This document shows, in pieces, positions 34,513-43,041 of a DNA stretch of 64,000 bases. Both the position numbers and the translations under genes were made by a program. Below the pieces are notes generated by a model, which was given only the letters and a program-made list of their open reading frames with translations, did no database searches and had not been told where the DNA came from. The stretch is from Litchfieldella anticariensis FP35 = DSM 16096 (GTDB lineage: Bacteria > Pseudomonadota > Gammaproteobacteria > Pseudomonadales > Halomonadaceae): positions 1-64,000 of the forward strand of contig NZ_KE332392.1 in assembly GCF_000409775.1 (NCBI RefSeq), written 5' to 3'. Position 1 is the first letter of the stretch. The number at the start of each line of letters is the position of its first letter.

Positions 34513-35634
34513 ATGACGCGTATCACCGACGTACGTGCTAGAACCGTGAATGTTCCGCTGGACAGTCCGACCAGTTTCTCTAACCGCCAAGTGTTAAAGC
34601 GTGACTATGCCTTGGTCGAGGTAATGGGTGACGATGGTGTGAGGGGGATCGGTTTCTGCTACGGCGGCAACAATGCTGGTGCCCTGGTCACGCAGGCAGT
34701 GAGAGATCTGCTGCGCCCGGTGCTGATCGGCCAGGATGCCCATCGCGCCGAAGGGCTATGGCAGGAAATGTATCAGGAGTCCTTGCTTCATGGCCGTACC
34801 GGCTCGGTGATGCGTGCCATCAGCATCATTGATACGGCGCTGTGGGATCGTAATGCCAGGGCAGCTAATCTGCCGCTATACAAGTTTCTCGGCGCGAGCG
34901 AGACCGATAGTGTGCCGGCCTATGCCAGTGGCGGTTATTACCTTGAGGGCAAGACGCCGCAGAAGTTGGCGGAAGAGATGACCGGCTATGTCGCGAAGGG
35001 CTTCAAGGCGGTGAAGATGAAGGTCGGCCGCGAGGACTTGGCTGGGGAAGAGGCACGCCTGGCTGCCGTGCGTGAGGCGGTGGGACCAAATGTGCAGGTA
35101 ATGCTGGATGCCAACAACGCGTGGCGGGATCTGCCTTCGGCACTTGCTTTCATGCGCATGGCCGAACCCTATTCGCCGTATTGGATCGAAGAGCCGTTCA
35201 GCCCCGATGACATCGATAACCATCGCCGACTCGCGGAGCGTACGCCGGTGCCGGTGGCAACCGGCGAAATCGAGGCTGGTCGCTGGCGCTTCAAGGAACT
35301 TCTCGACAAGGAAGCTGCCATGATTCTGCAGACCGATGCGGCAGTGTGTGGTGGCATCACCGAGTTTCGGCGCATCGCCGCGACCGCAGCCAGCTACGGC
35401 GTCGAGCTCTGTCCGCATTGGTTCCATGATCTACATGTCCATCTGGTAGCCGCGACGCCCAATGCTTCGTTGGTCGAATTCTTCGCTGACGACCAGGTAC
35501 TCAACTTCCGCAAGTTGATCGACACTCAACTCGAGTTCACCGAGGGACGGCTTAGGCTGCCCAGGACGCCGGGACTGGGGTTCGACTTTGATGAAGCGGC
35601 ACTGACACGTTATGCGATCGAGCCTTGGAGCTGA
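34513..35634 (+). CDS. Enolase-superfamily (mandelate racemase/muconate cycloisomerase) enzyme
   Basis: 373-residue TIM-barrel enzyme. The catalytic Lys pair is in AVKMKVG (KxK). Metal ligands appear as MLDANNAW (Asp), YWIEEPF (Glu) and VATGEIE (Glu), and a His-rich end-of-barrel segment CPHWFHDLHVHL supplies an acid/base His. This is the mandelate-racemase type, which includes many acid-sugar dehydratases and some racemases. RBS TAAGGAGA. In this operon dehydration or epimerisation of a sugar acid is likely; the exact substrate cannot be read from sequence. Confidence 0.85.
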   Translation: MTRITDVRARTVNVPLDSPTSFSNRQVLKRDYALVEVMGDDGVRGIGFCYGGNNAGALVTQAVRDLLRPVLIGQDAHRAEGLWQEMYQESLLHGRTGSVMRAISIIDTALWDRNARAANLPLYKFLGASETDSVPAYASGGYYLEGKTPQKLAEEMTGYVAKGFKAVKMKVGREDLAGEEARLAAVREAVGPNVQVMLDANNAWRDLPSALAFMRMAEPYSPYWIEEPFSPDDIDNHRRLAERTPVPVATGEIEAGRWRFKELLDKEAAMILQTDAAVCGGITEFRRIAATAASYGVELCPHWFHDLHVHLVAATPNASLVEFFADDQVLNFRKLIDTQLEFTEGRLRLPRTPGLGFDFDEAALTRYAIEPWS

Positions 35635-35682
35635 CAGGGGTATCACCCTGCGTTCTCTCCGTCATGTAAACACGAGGTGAAT

Positions 35683-36621
35683 ATGTCCAAGTCCATAGGT
35701 GATGTCTGGTCGCCGGTGATCACTCCTTTCGGCGACGACCTCTCGCCAGATGCCGCACGCCTGATATGCCATTGTCATTGGTTGCTGGATAACAAGGTTG
35801 GTCTGGCTGTGTTTGGCACCAACTCGGAAGCCAACTCGTTAACCGTGGGAGAGAAGGAAGGCTTGCTGGAGGTGCTGGCCGCTTCCGGCGTGCCCGGCAG
35901 TCGGCTCATGCCTGGTACCGGCAGTTGCGCGATTGGTGATGCTGTGAGCCTGTCGCGCCGTGCCGTGGAACTGGGGTGTGCTGGAGTATTGATGCTGCCG
36001 CCTTTTTACTACAAGGGCGTGTCGGACGAGGGACTGTATCGTTTCTATGCCGAGGTGATCGAACGCATCGGCGACGACCGCTTGCGCATCTACCTCTACC
36101 ACATCCCTCCCGTCGCCCAGGTTCCGATCGGCCTGTCGCTGATCGAGCGCCTGCTCAAGGTTTATCCCGACACTGTAGTGGGCATCAAGGATAGCTCCGG
36201 CGATTGGCAGAATACCCAGGCATTGATCGATGCCTTCGCCGGGCAGGGGTTTAAGGTTTATGCTGGCAGCGAGCGCTTTCTGCTGGATACGCTCCGCGCG
36301 GGAGGGGCCGGTTGCATCAGTGCCACGGCCAACGTCAACCCGGGGCCGATTGCGGGGTTGGCGCAGACCTGGCAACAAGCGGGGGCCGATGAGCGACAGA
36401 CTGGCCTAAACCGAATCCGCGATATCTTCGAGCACTTCCCGATGATTCCCGCACTGAAGGCGGCCGCTGGTCACTATGGCGGCGACGCAAATTGGTATCG
36501 CACCAGGCCGCCCCTGGTCGAGCTCGATGATAACAAGCGTGATGAGCTCATCGCCTTGTTGGATGAGGCAGGTTTCGACATGCCGGGGCTCAAGACGCGA
36601 GCGGGAGTCGTCAATGGCTAA
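35683..36621 (+). CDS. DapA/KDG-aldolase family lyase
   Basis: 312-residue class I aldolase/dehydratase of the dihydrodipicolinate synthase family. The Schiff-base Lys is in TVVGIKDSSGDW, and the catalytic Tyr is in IYLYHIPP. The usual GTTGE motif is FGTNSEA here, which argues against true DapA and for a 2-keto-3-deoxy sugar acid aldolase or dehydratase. ATG 35683 with CGAGGTG upstream is preferred over GTG 35677. The end overlaps the next gene by eight bases, so they are coupled. Confidence 0.83.
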   Translation: MSKSIGDVWSPVITPFGDDLSPDAARLICHCHWLLDNKVGLAVFGTNSEANSLTVGEKEGLLEVLAASGVPGSRLMPGTGSCAIGDAVSLSRRAVELGCAGVLMLPPFYYKGVSDEGLYRFYAEVIERIGDDRLRIYLYHIPPVAQVPIGLSLIERLLKVYPDTVVGIKDSSGDWQNTQALIDAFAGQGFKVYAGSERFLLDTLRAGGAGCISATANVNPGPIAGLAQTWQQAGADERQTGLNRIRDIFEHFPMIPALKAAAGHYGGDANWYRTRPPLVELDDNKRDELIALLDEAGFDMPGLKTRAGVVNG

Positions 36622-37597
36622 GCGCGTGGTTGCGGTGCGTCGCATGCATGAGGAGCACCTGGCGCAACTGCGCCAGGCATTCCATGTCGATTATTTCGAC
36701 GACCTGACACCCGACAATGTCGCAGCGTTTCATCGGGCGCTGGGTCAGGCGCATGGCTTGATTGGCGGTAAGCTGACCATTACCGGCGAGATGCTTGACG
36801 AAGCCGTACATCTCGAGGCGATCTCGACGATTTCAGTTGGCTACGACAACTTCCCGCTGGAGGCGCTCACCCGACGCGGGATCTTGTTGTGCAATACACC
36901 CAATGTGCTCACCGAGACCACGGCCGATACTGCTTTCGCCTTGATCATGGCGATAGCGCGGCGTGTGGTGGAACTGGCCGAGTTCGTCAAACAAGGACAG
37001 TGGGTCAGCCATATCGATGAACCGCAATTCGGTAGCGATGTGCACGGTAAGACATTGGGCATGGTCGGCATGGGGCGTATTGGTGCGGCAGTGGCCAGAC
37101 GTGGTGCACTCGGTTTTGGCATGCGCGTGTGCTATTCCAACGCCTCTCCCAAGCCGGTCTTGGAGGCGGAGTTGGGAGCCAGGCGCTGTGAGCTGGACGA
37201 GCTACTGTCGCAGTCGGATTTCGTTTGTGCCACCGTGCCACTCACTACCGAGACGCATCACCTGCTCGGCGCTGAAGAATTCCGGCGGATGAAGCCATCG
37301 GCGATCTTCATCAACATTGCACGCGGCAGTGTGGTCGATGAACAAGCGTTGATTGCTGCCTTGCAGGCAGGACAATTGCGTGGCGCCGGCCTAGATGTAT
37401 TCGAGGAGGAGCCTGTCTCGCTGGATTCCCCTCTCCTGCGCATGCCCAGCGTCGTGGCACTGCCACATATCGGTTCGGCCACTCACGAAACACGGGCCGC
37501 GATGGCCCAACTCGCGGTGGATAATCTGACCTTGGCCTTGCATGGCGGTACACCGGCTAATGCTGTGAATGGGCATGTGCTGGCTACTGTTCGGTGA
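36614..37597 (+). CDS. NAD(P)-dependent D-2-hydroxyacid dehydrogenase (GhrB/TkrA-like)
   Basis: 327-residue D-isomer 2-hydroxyacid dehydrogenase. The Rossmann motif is GMVGMGRIGAAVA. Catalytic residues are visible as the Arg in NIARGSVVDE, the Glu in DVFEEEP and the His in LPHIGSAT. The family reduces glyoxylate, hydroxypyruvate or 2-ketogluconate, or oxidises the corresponding hydroxy acids. Start 36614 is inside the end of the DapA-family gene and agrees with family length; the open frame to 36476 would overlap that gene deeply. Confidence 0.88.
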   Translation: MAKRVVAVRRMHEEHLAQLRQAFHVDYFDDLTPDNVAAFHRALGQAHGLIGGKLTITGEMLDEAVHLEAISTISVGYDNFPLEALTRRGILLCNTPNVLTETTADTAFALIMAIARRVVELAEFVKQGQWVSHIDEPQFGSDVHGKTLGMVGMGRIGAAVARRGALGFGMRVCYSNASPKPVLEAELGARRCELDELLSQSDFVCATVPLTTETHHLLGAEEFRRMKPSAIFINIARGSVVDEQALIAALQAGQLRGAGLDVFEEEPVSLDSPLLRMPSVVALPHIGSATHETRAAMAQLAVDNLTLALHGGTPANAVNGHVLATVR

Positions 37598-37625
37598 CCA
37601 ATGATGACATAACAAGGGATCATGG

Positions 37626-38792
37626 ATGAAAGATCAGCGCAGGCGCTTGGCCTCGATTCTTAATTTGCACGATTTCGAGAGGGCGGCGCGAAGGCACTTG
37701 CCGCGCCCCATCTTCGGCTATGTGGCCAATGCGGCAGAAGATGGCAAAACCCTCGACACCAATCGCCAGGCATTCGACGATTACTGCTTTTTGCCTCGTG
37801 CATTGGTCGATGTCTCGAGGGTATCCCTGGACACGGAACTGTTTGGCAAATGCTATGACGCGCCTTTCGGCATCGCCCCGATGGGTATCAGCGCCTTGTC
37901 AGCCTACCGTGGCGACAAGGTGCTGGCGCAGGCAGCCGCCAAGGCCAATATTCCCATGATCATGAGTGGCACCTCGTTGATCCCCATGGAGGATGTCGCC
38001 GGACCGGAAGGCACCGACTGGTTCCAAGCGTATCTACCGGGCGACCGGGAAGGTATCGAGGCCCTGATCGCTCGTATCGAAAAGGCGGGGTTCAAGAATC
38101 TGGTGATCACCGTCGATTATCCTGTACCGCCGAACAGTGAGAACAACGTTCGTAGCGGCTTCTCGTCGCCGCTGCGTCCCAGCCTGCGTCTAGCTTTGGA
38201 TGGTCTATTGCGGCCCCGATGGCTAGTCGGTACCTTCGTCAAGACACTGCTCCATCATGGAATGCCGCACTTCGAGAACAACTACGCGACGCGGGGCGTT
38301 CCGATCATATCGAAGCACGTCAATCGGGATTTCTCTGGCAGGAGTCATTTGAGCTGGGAGCATCTGGCCCTGGTCAGAAGTCTTTGGACAGGGCGGCTCG
38401 TGGTCAAGGGCATTTTGCATCCGCAGGATGCCGTCAGAGCCAGGTCGGCCGGTGTCGATGGCATCATTGTATCCAACCATGGTGGGCGCCAGTTGGATGG
38501 TACCGTGGCTCCCATGAGGGCATTGCCATCAATCGTTCAGGCGGTGGAAGATTTGCCTGTCATGATCGATAGCGGCTTCCGACGCGGTAGCGATGTTCTC
38601 AAGGCCTTGGGATTGGGTGCCAGATTCGTGTTCATCGGGCGTCCGTTCAACTATGCCGCGGCCTATGCTGGTAAGGCGGGAGTGGCACACGCCATTCACT
38701 TGCTGTCCGATGAAATCTCACGCAACACAGCATTGCTGGGAATTACACGGACAGCAGAGATGAGCCAAGCTCATCTCTGCAGGAATTGCTGA
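37626..38792 (+). CDS. FMN-dependent L-2-hydroxyacid oxidase/dehydrogenase (LldD family)
   Basis: 388-residue flavoenzyme of the lactate/glycolate oxidase family. Residues typical of the active site occur in PRALVDVSRVSLDTEL, IAPMGISAL, WFQAYLPGDR, VSNHGGRQLDG (catalytic His) and IDSGFRRGSDVLKALGLGA. Oxidises an L-2-hydroxy acid to the 2-oxo acid, passing electrons to quinone or oxygen. It is the last gene of the TTT operon. Its 3' end carries a perfect 12-bp hairpin, so the last residues (RTAEMSQAHLCRNC) may not be functional protein. Confidence 0.87.
   Translation: MKDQRRRLASILNLHDFERAARRHLPRPIFGYVANAAEDGKTLDTNRQAFDDYCFLPRALVDVSRVSLDTELFGKCYDAPFGIAPMGISALSAYRGDKVLAQAAAKANIPMIMSGTSLIPMEDVAGPEGTDWFQAYLPGDREGIEALIARIEKAGFKNLVITVDYPVPPNSENNVRSGFSSPLRPSLRLALDGLLRPRWLVGTFVKTLLHHGMPHFENNYATRGVPIISKHVNRDFSGRSHLSWEHLALVRSLWTGRLVVKGILHPQDAVRARSAGVDGIIVSNHGGRQLDGTVAPMRALPSIVQAVEDLPVMIDSGFRRGSDVLKALGLGARFVFIGRPFNYAAAYAGKAGVAHAIHLLSDEISRNTALLGITRTAEMSQAHLCRNC
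38754..38780. terminator. Perfect 12-bp hairpin within the 3' end of the flavoenzyme gene
   Basis: GCAGAGATGAGC (38754-38765), loop CAA, GCTCATCTCTGC (38769-38780). It ends 12 bp before the stop codon and 21 bp before the end of the convergent dehydrogenase gene. It can act in both directions as a terminator core, but no T-run follows. Confidence 0.6.
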
Positions 38793-38800
38793 GTCGCACC

Positions 38801-39874
38801 TCAACCAGCAATCCGCTCGGCAATTGCCTTGCCCAGGCTCTCGGTGCTGCCCTGGCCACGGAGATCCGGTGTCAGCGTCTGGGCATCGCCTTCGGCCAGC
38901 ACGCTTTCAATGGCGTCGACGATGGCCGTGCCGGCCTCCTGATGTCCCAGGTGCTCCAGCATCATGGCCGCCGACCAGATCTGGCCGATGGGGTTGGCAA
39001 TGCCTTTGCCGGCGATGTCCGGGGCGCTGCCGTGGACCGGTTCGAACAGGCTGGGAAAGGTGCCTTCCGGGTTGATGTTGGCCGATGGTGCCACCCCGAT
39101 GGTGCCGGTGCAGGCAGGGCCCAGGTCGGAGAGGATATCGCCGAACAGGTTGCTGCCCACCACTACATCGAACCAATCAGGATGCATCACGAAGTTGGCG
39201 GTAAGGATGTCGATATGGAACTTGTCGACACTGACCTCCGGGTATTTCTTGGCCATCTCCTCCACCCGCTCGTCCCAGTAGGGCATGGTGATGGAGATGC
39301 CGTTGGACTTGGTGGCCGAGGTCAGTTTCTTGCGCGGGCGGGTTTGGGCCAGGTCGAAGGCATACTTGAGCACCCGGTCGATGCCGGTGCGAGTCATGAC
39401 GGTTTCCTGGATCACCACCTCGCGTTCCGTGCCTTCGAACATCTTGCCACCGATGCTGGAATATTCGCCCTCGGTATTCTCGCGTACCACGTAGAAATCG
39501 ATATCGCCTGACTGGCGATCGGCCAGTGGGCTCTTGATGCCGGGCATCAGCCTGCAGGGCCGCAGGTTGATGTACTGGTCGAAGCGACGGCGAAACTGTA
39601 GTAACGACCCCCACAAGGAAATGTGATCCGGCACTTTCTCCGGCCAACCCACAGCACCATAGAACAGCGCGTCGAAATCCTTGAGCTGATCGAACCAGTC
39701 GTCCGGCAGCATCTGACCGTGTTCGAGATAGTAGTCGCAGTTGCCGAACTCGAAGTGCCGGTATTCCAGATCAATGTCGAAACGCTTGGCGGCGGCTTCC
39801 AGGGCACGCAGTCCCTCGGGCATCACTTCGGTGCCGATGCCATCCCCGGCGATAACGGCGATTCTGTGGGTCAT
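38801..39874 (-). CDS. dmlA: Tartrate/D-malate dehydrogenase (isopropylmalate dehydrogenase family)
   Basis: 357-residue NAD-dependent beta-decarboxylating dehydrogenase. It starts with MTHRIAVIAGDGIGTEV and contains the substrate Arg cluster NLRPCRLMPGIKSPL, the REN segment VVRENTEGEYSSIGG, which marks the tartrate/D-malate branch, and the metal Asp segment SNLFGDILSDLGPA. It oxidises D-malate to pyruvate, or tartrate to oxaloglycolate. RBS GAGGAGAA precedes the start. The divergent LysR gene is a DmlR-like regulator, supporting D-malate or tartrate use. Confidence 0.88.
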   Translation of the reverse strand: MTHRIAVIAGDGIGTEVMPEGLRALEAAAKRFDIDLEYRHFEFGNCDYYLEHGQMLPDDWFDQLKDFDALFYGAVGWPEKVPDHISLWGSLLQFRRRFDQYINLRPCRLMPGIKSPLADRQSGDIDFYVVRENTEGEYSSIGGKMFEGTEREVVIQETVMTRTGIDRVLKYAFDLAQTRPRKKLTSATKSNGISITMPYWDERVEEMAKKYPEVSVDKFHIDILTANFVMHPDWFDVVVGSNLFGDILSDLGPACTGTIGVAPSANINPEGTFPSLFEPVHGSAPDIAGKGIANPIGQIWSAAMMLEHLGHQEAGTAIVDAIESVLAEGDAQTLTPDLRGQGSTESLGKAIAERIAG

Positions 39875-39904
39875 GTCGTTCTCCTCTGGCTTGGTGAACC
39901 TAGT

Positions 39905-39938
39905 CTAGCCCTTGTTGTCGATTTGATAATCAGGCTAG
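39905..39938. promoter_or_regulatory. Divergent dmlA/lysR control region with CTAGCC/GGCTAG dyad
   Basis: CTAGCC (39905-39910) and GGCTAG (39933-39938) are inverted repeats 22 bases apart in the 105-bp gap between the divergent genes. Promoters of LysR-controlled divergent pairs overlap in such gaps. The spacing is wider than a standard LysR box, so the assignment is tentative. Confidence 0.35.
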
Positions 39939-39979
39939 AGTGAAACCCATTCTTGCGTTCAAGTGGATAATGAGAGGCC

Positions 39980-40924
39980 ATGGCCCAGCTCGACGATCTG
40001 GCTTTTTTCCAGCGCTTGGCTCAATGCGGAAGCCTCACGGCCACGGGGCGTGAGCTGGGGTTGTCGCTATCAGCGGTAAGCAAACGCTTGAAGCAACTCG
40101 AGGAGCGTCTGGGTGTCGAACTGGCTAGCCGCACCACGCGCCGGCTGACGCTGACTGCCGAAGGGGAATTGTATCTTGCCCGAGGTGCCATCATCCTCGA
40201 CGAGCTCAGCGAGCTGGAAGAAACGCTGGGGGATCGTCAGGCCGAGTTGAGCGGGCGATTGCGGATCAATGCCACCTTTGGCTTCGGACGCCGCCATGTT
40301 GCGCCGTTGCTTTCTTCCTTCTGTGCGCGACACCCGCGCCTGGATGCGTGGCTAGAATTGACCAATTTTCCGCTTAACCTCAGTGACCATGGCTTCGACA
40401 TCGGTATTCGGGTCGGTGAACCTCCCGATTCGCGATTGGTGGCGAGGCGCATCCTGGCCAACCGTCGGGTATTATGTGCCGCCCCCACTTATCTTGCCGG
40501 TAGAGTTGCCCCGCAGCATCCGAACGATCTGGGCGACCACCAGTGTCTGGTGCTGCGTGAAAACGATAGTGACTATGCGCTATGGCGCTTCGTGAGCTGC
40601 GACGACAGCGGGGAAGAACGTTCGGTCAAGGTTGGGGGTCGCTTGGCCAGTAACGATGGCGAGGTGATCACTCGTATGGCCCTGGACGGCCACGGTATCA
40701 TGCTGCGTTCCTGGTGGGACGTGCACGAGCACCTTGTCAGCGGTCGGTTGGTGGAACTGTTGCCCGGCTGGCAGGGAGTGAGGGCGGATTTCTTTGCTGT
40801 CTACGATCAGCGTCGTCACGTCCCGGTACGAATACAAGCCTTCATCGCCTATCTTGAGGAAACAATGGCCGGACGGATTCCGCCATTGTCGTGTGCCTCG
40901 CAGCAAAGGGAGTCCATGATGTGA
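39980..40924 (+). CDS. dmlR: LysR-family regulator (DmlR-like)
   Basis: 314-residue regulator with the helix-turn-helix FQRLAQCGSLTATGRELGLS, the SAVSKRLKQLEERLGVEL recognition region and a LysR substrate domain of the type found in DmlR relatives (FDIGIRVGEPPDSRLVARRI). Start 39980 follows GAGAGG. Divergence from the tartrate/D-malate dehydrogenase gene is the classical LysR arrangement, so activation by malate or tartrate is likely. Its stop overlaps the GTG start of a glycosyltransferase gene, an unusual pairing. Confidence 0.85.
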   Translation: MAQLDDLAFFQRLAQCGSLTATGRELGLSLSAVSKRLKQLEERLGVELASRTTRRLTLTAEGELYLARGAIILDELSELEETLGDRQAELSGRLRINATFGFGRRHVAPLLSSFCARHPRLDAWLELTNFPLNLSDHGFDIGIRVGEPPDSRLVARRILANRRVLCAAPTYLAGRVAPQHPNDLGDHQCLVLRENDSDYALWRFVSCDDSGEERSVKVGGRLASNDGEVITRMALDGHGIMLRSWWDVHEHLVSGRLVELLPGWQGVRADFFAVYDQRRHVPVRIQAFIAYLEETMAGRIPPLSCASQQRESMM

Positions 40925-42234
40925 ATATCTTGATGTTCACTAATACCTATCGGCCTATCGTAGGTGGAGTCAGTGAGTCGGTGCAGCGGCTCAAGAATCG
41001 CTTGCAGGCCGAGGGGCACCGGGTGTTGGTGGTGGCTCCCAAGATGCGTGGCCAGCCCCGACGTGAAAAAGACGTGGTGCGAGTGGCGGCGGTCCAGCAT
41101 TTCAATGGCAGCGACTTTTCCTTACCGGTACCGATTCCCGGCCAGCTTTTCGAGGCCATCGAAGATTTCGATCCTGATATTATCCATTCCCATCATCCCT
41201 TCCTGCTCGGTGACACGGCCGCTAGGGCGGCGGATACCTACGGGTTGCCCCTGGTGTTCACTCACCACACGCTTTATGAGCATTACACTCACTATGTTCC
41301 CGGCGATTCGCCGCGTATGCAGCGATTCGCGGTAGCGCTCTCCACCGAATACACCCGACTATGCGAAGCGGTGATCGCGCCTAGTGAAAGCATTCGCGAT
41401 TTGCTATTGCGACGTGGGGCCAATGTGAATATCACCGTGGCCCCTAGCGGGGTCGATACGCGACGGTTTGGCCGGGGGGATGGCACCATGTTGCGCCTGC
41501 GTTTGGGTATTCCCCGGGGTGCCTACGTGGTCGGACATGTCGGCCGCCTGGCCAAGGAGAAGAATCTTCCCTTCCTTGCCGAAGCCGTGGCGCGCTTACT
41601 GCAGTGGCAACGCGACGCCCATTTCCTGGTGGTGGGTGACGGCGATGCACGTGAATGCATGCAGCAGGAAGCGAGACGGTATGGGGTGGAGTCGCGTTTC
41701 CATTTCACCGGCCGTTTGCAAGGGCAGGCCTTGATCGACGCCTACCATGCCATGGATGTCTTCGCTTTCGCTTCGCATAGCGAGACCCAGGGCATGGTGT
41801 TGGTCGAGGCCATGGCGGCTGGCTTGCCAGTGGTGGCGATAACGGCACCAGGCGTTCGCGAAGTGCTGCGTGATGGCAGTAACGGCCGTCTGCTGATGCA
41901 TGACGACAGCATGGGCATGACCATGGCGCTGGACGATTTGGCCGACCCTGAGCGTCGTCGCTCCATGAGCGTGGCAGCACATGGAGTCGCCGCCATGTTT
42001 GACGAAAGCCGCTGTGCCGCACGCTGCCTGGAGGTCTATCGTCGCGCTATTGCTGTAGGCGGTGCCTTCAGTCACGCCGACGACAACACGTGGGAGCGGG
42101 TGAGAAGTCGCCTCGGTGCGGAATGGCACATGCTGCTCCATCGTGGCCGCGTATTGCGGTCACTGCTGCAGGATGAACCGAGCGATAGAGCAACAGGTAT
42201 CGATAGCGAGATTCACGATACGGCCCCCAAGTGA
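40921..42234 (+). CDS. GT4-family glycosyltransferase
   Basis: 437-residue GT-B glycosyltransferase starting at GTG 40921 (reads NILMFTNTYRPIVGGVSESV), overlapping the LysR stop as GTGA. The donor-binding C-terminal domain has VGHVGRLAKEKN and the EX7E motif in SETQGMVLVEAMAAG. The N-terminal THHTLYEHYTHY with SESIRDLL resembles glucosyl-diacylglycerol synthases. A glycolipid-forming role is plausible but not proven. No other polysaccharide genes are nearby. It ends four bases from a convergent membrane protein gene. Confidence 0.85.
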   Translation: MNILMFTNTYRPIVGGVSESVQRLKNRLQAEGHRVLVVAPKMRGQPRREKDVVRVAAVQHFNGSDFSLPVPIPGQLFEAIEDFDPDIIHSHHPFLLGDTAARAADTYGLPLVFTHHTLYEHYTHYVPGDSPRMQRFAVALSTEYTRLCEAVIAPSESIRDLLLRRGANVNITVAPSGVDTRRFGRGDGTMLRLRLGIPRGAYVVGHVGRLAKEKNLPFLAEAVARLLQWQRDAHFLVVGDGDARECMQQEARRYGVESRFHFTGRLQGQALIDAYHAMDVFAFASHSETQGMVLVEAMAAGLPVVAITAPGVREVLRDGSNGRLLMHDDSMGMTMALDDLADPERRRSMSVAAHGVAAMFDESRCAARCLEVYRRAIAVGGAFSHADDNTWERVRSRLGAEWHMLLHRGRVLRSLLQDEPSDRATGIDSEIHDTAPK

Positions 42235-42238
42235 TCCG

Positions 42239-42937
42239 TCACTCCGGGGATCGCGAGCGGCGCTGGCGTTGGCGCCAGTCGGCATAACGCTTCAACCCAT
42301 ACAACAGCGCGATCCCTACGACAATACCTCCCCCCGCCCATATCAGATCCTTGCGGTCGTCGGCAGTCAGCAGTGAACCGAGCTGACTGCCCAACAGTGT
42401 GACGCCGACCAGGCCGGGCAGGATGCCGATCAACGAGCCCAACATGTAATCGCGAAAGCGCAAGTGAAAGGCGCCGGCCAGCATGTTGGTCAGGGTGAAG
42501 GGGGCCAGGGGCAGCAGGTTGACCAAGGTCATGGTGCGTACGCCGCGACCCGAGAGGTAGCGTGACAACCCTTGGAGACGTTGGCCGCCATGGCGCAGCA
42601 AGGCCTCACGTCCAAGGCGGCGCCCCACCCAGTAGGTGCACATCGAGGTGGCGAGCGTGCCGGCCAAGGCATAACCGAATCCCCATACCGGCCCGAACAT
42701 CAGGCCGGTCAAGGCAACCAGAATGCTCAAAGGGAACATCACGAGAGATGTGCCGATATAGATAGCCACGACGACGATAATGGCCCAGGCACTGTCTCGC
42801 CATGCCATCGAACCCTGGAGTAAGGCATAGAGCGTGCGGGCATCGAGTAGGTCCTTCATCGCCAGCCATTGCCACAGCAAGCCTAGGGCGGCCAATGTGG
42901 CCAACGCCACTAGGGTTACAGTGAGGGATCGGGACAT
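42239..42937 (-). CDS. TVP38/TMEM64 (VTT-domain) membrane protein
   Basis: 232-residue inner-membrane protein with five to six helices. The VTT core is SLVMFPLSILVALTGLMFGPVWG, then GRRLGREAL and VNLLPLAPFTLTNMLAGAFHL, motifs shared with DedA-like proteins. Relatives act in membrane lipid or undecaprenyl-phosphate handling; the function here is unknown. Start 42937 (MSRSLTVTLVAL) gives a normal first helix. The longer frame from 42985 adds a polar leader unlike the family. Confidence 0.83.
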   Translation of the reverse strand: MSRSLTVTLVALATLAALGLLWQWLAMKDLLDARTLYALLQGSMAWRDSAWAIIVVVAIYIGTSLVMFPLSILVALTGLMFGPVWGFGYALAGTLATSMCTYWVGRRLGREALLRHGGQRLQGLSRYLSGRGVRTMTLVNLLPLAPFTLTNMLAGAFHLRFRDYMLGSLIGILPGLVGVTLLGSQLGSLLTADDRKDLIWAGGGIVVGIALLYGLKRYADWRQRQRRSRSPE

Positions 42938-43041
42938 GGGATGGTGGTCCTGCGCTGTATTACGTGAGCTACAGGATACGGACAACGTGCACTATGGCAA
43001 TGTTCACCGAGCAGGTCAGGCTAATGTGTGCACCGAGTCAG

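Noticed and set aside
35683..36621. True dapA (lysine biosynthesis)
   Set aside because: The GTTGE motif is altered and the neighbours are catabolic; a sugar-acid aldolase or dehydratase fits better.
38786..39511. 241-codon plus-strand frame opposite the tartrate/D-malate dehydrogenase gene
   Set aside because: No recognisable domains or ribosome site, and the minus-strand gene has all family motifs.
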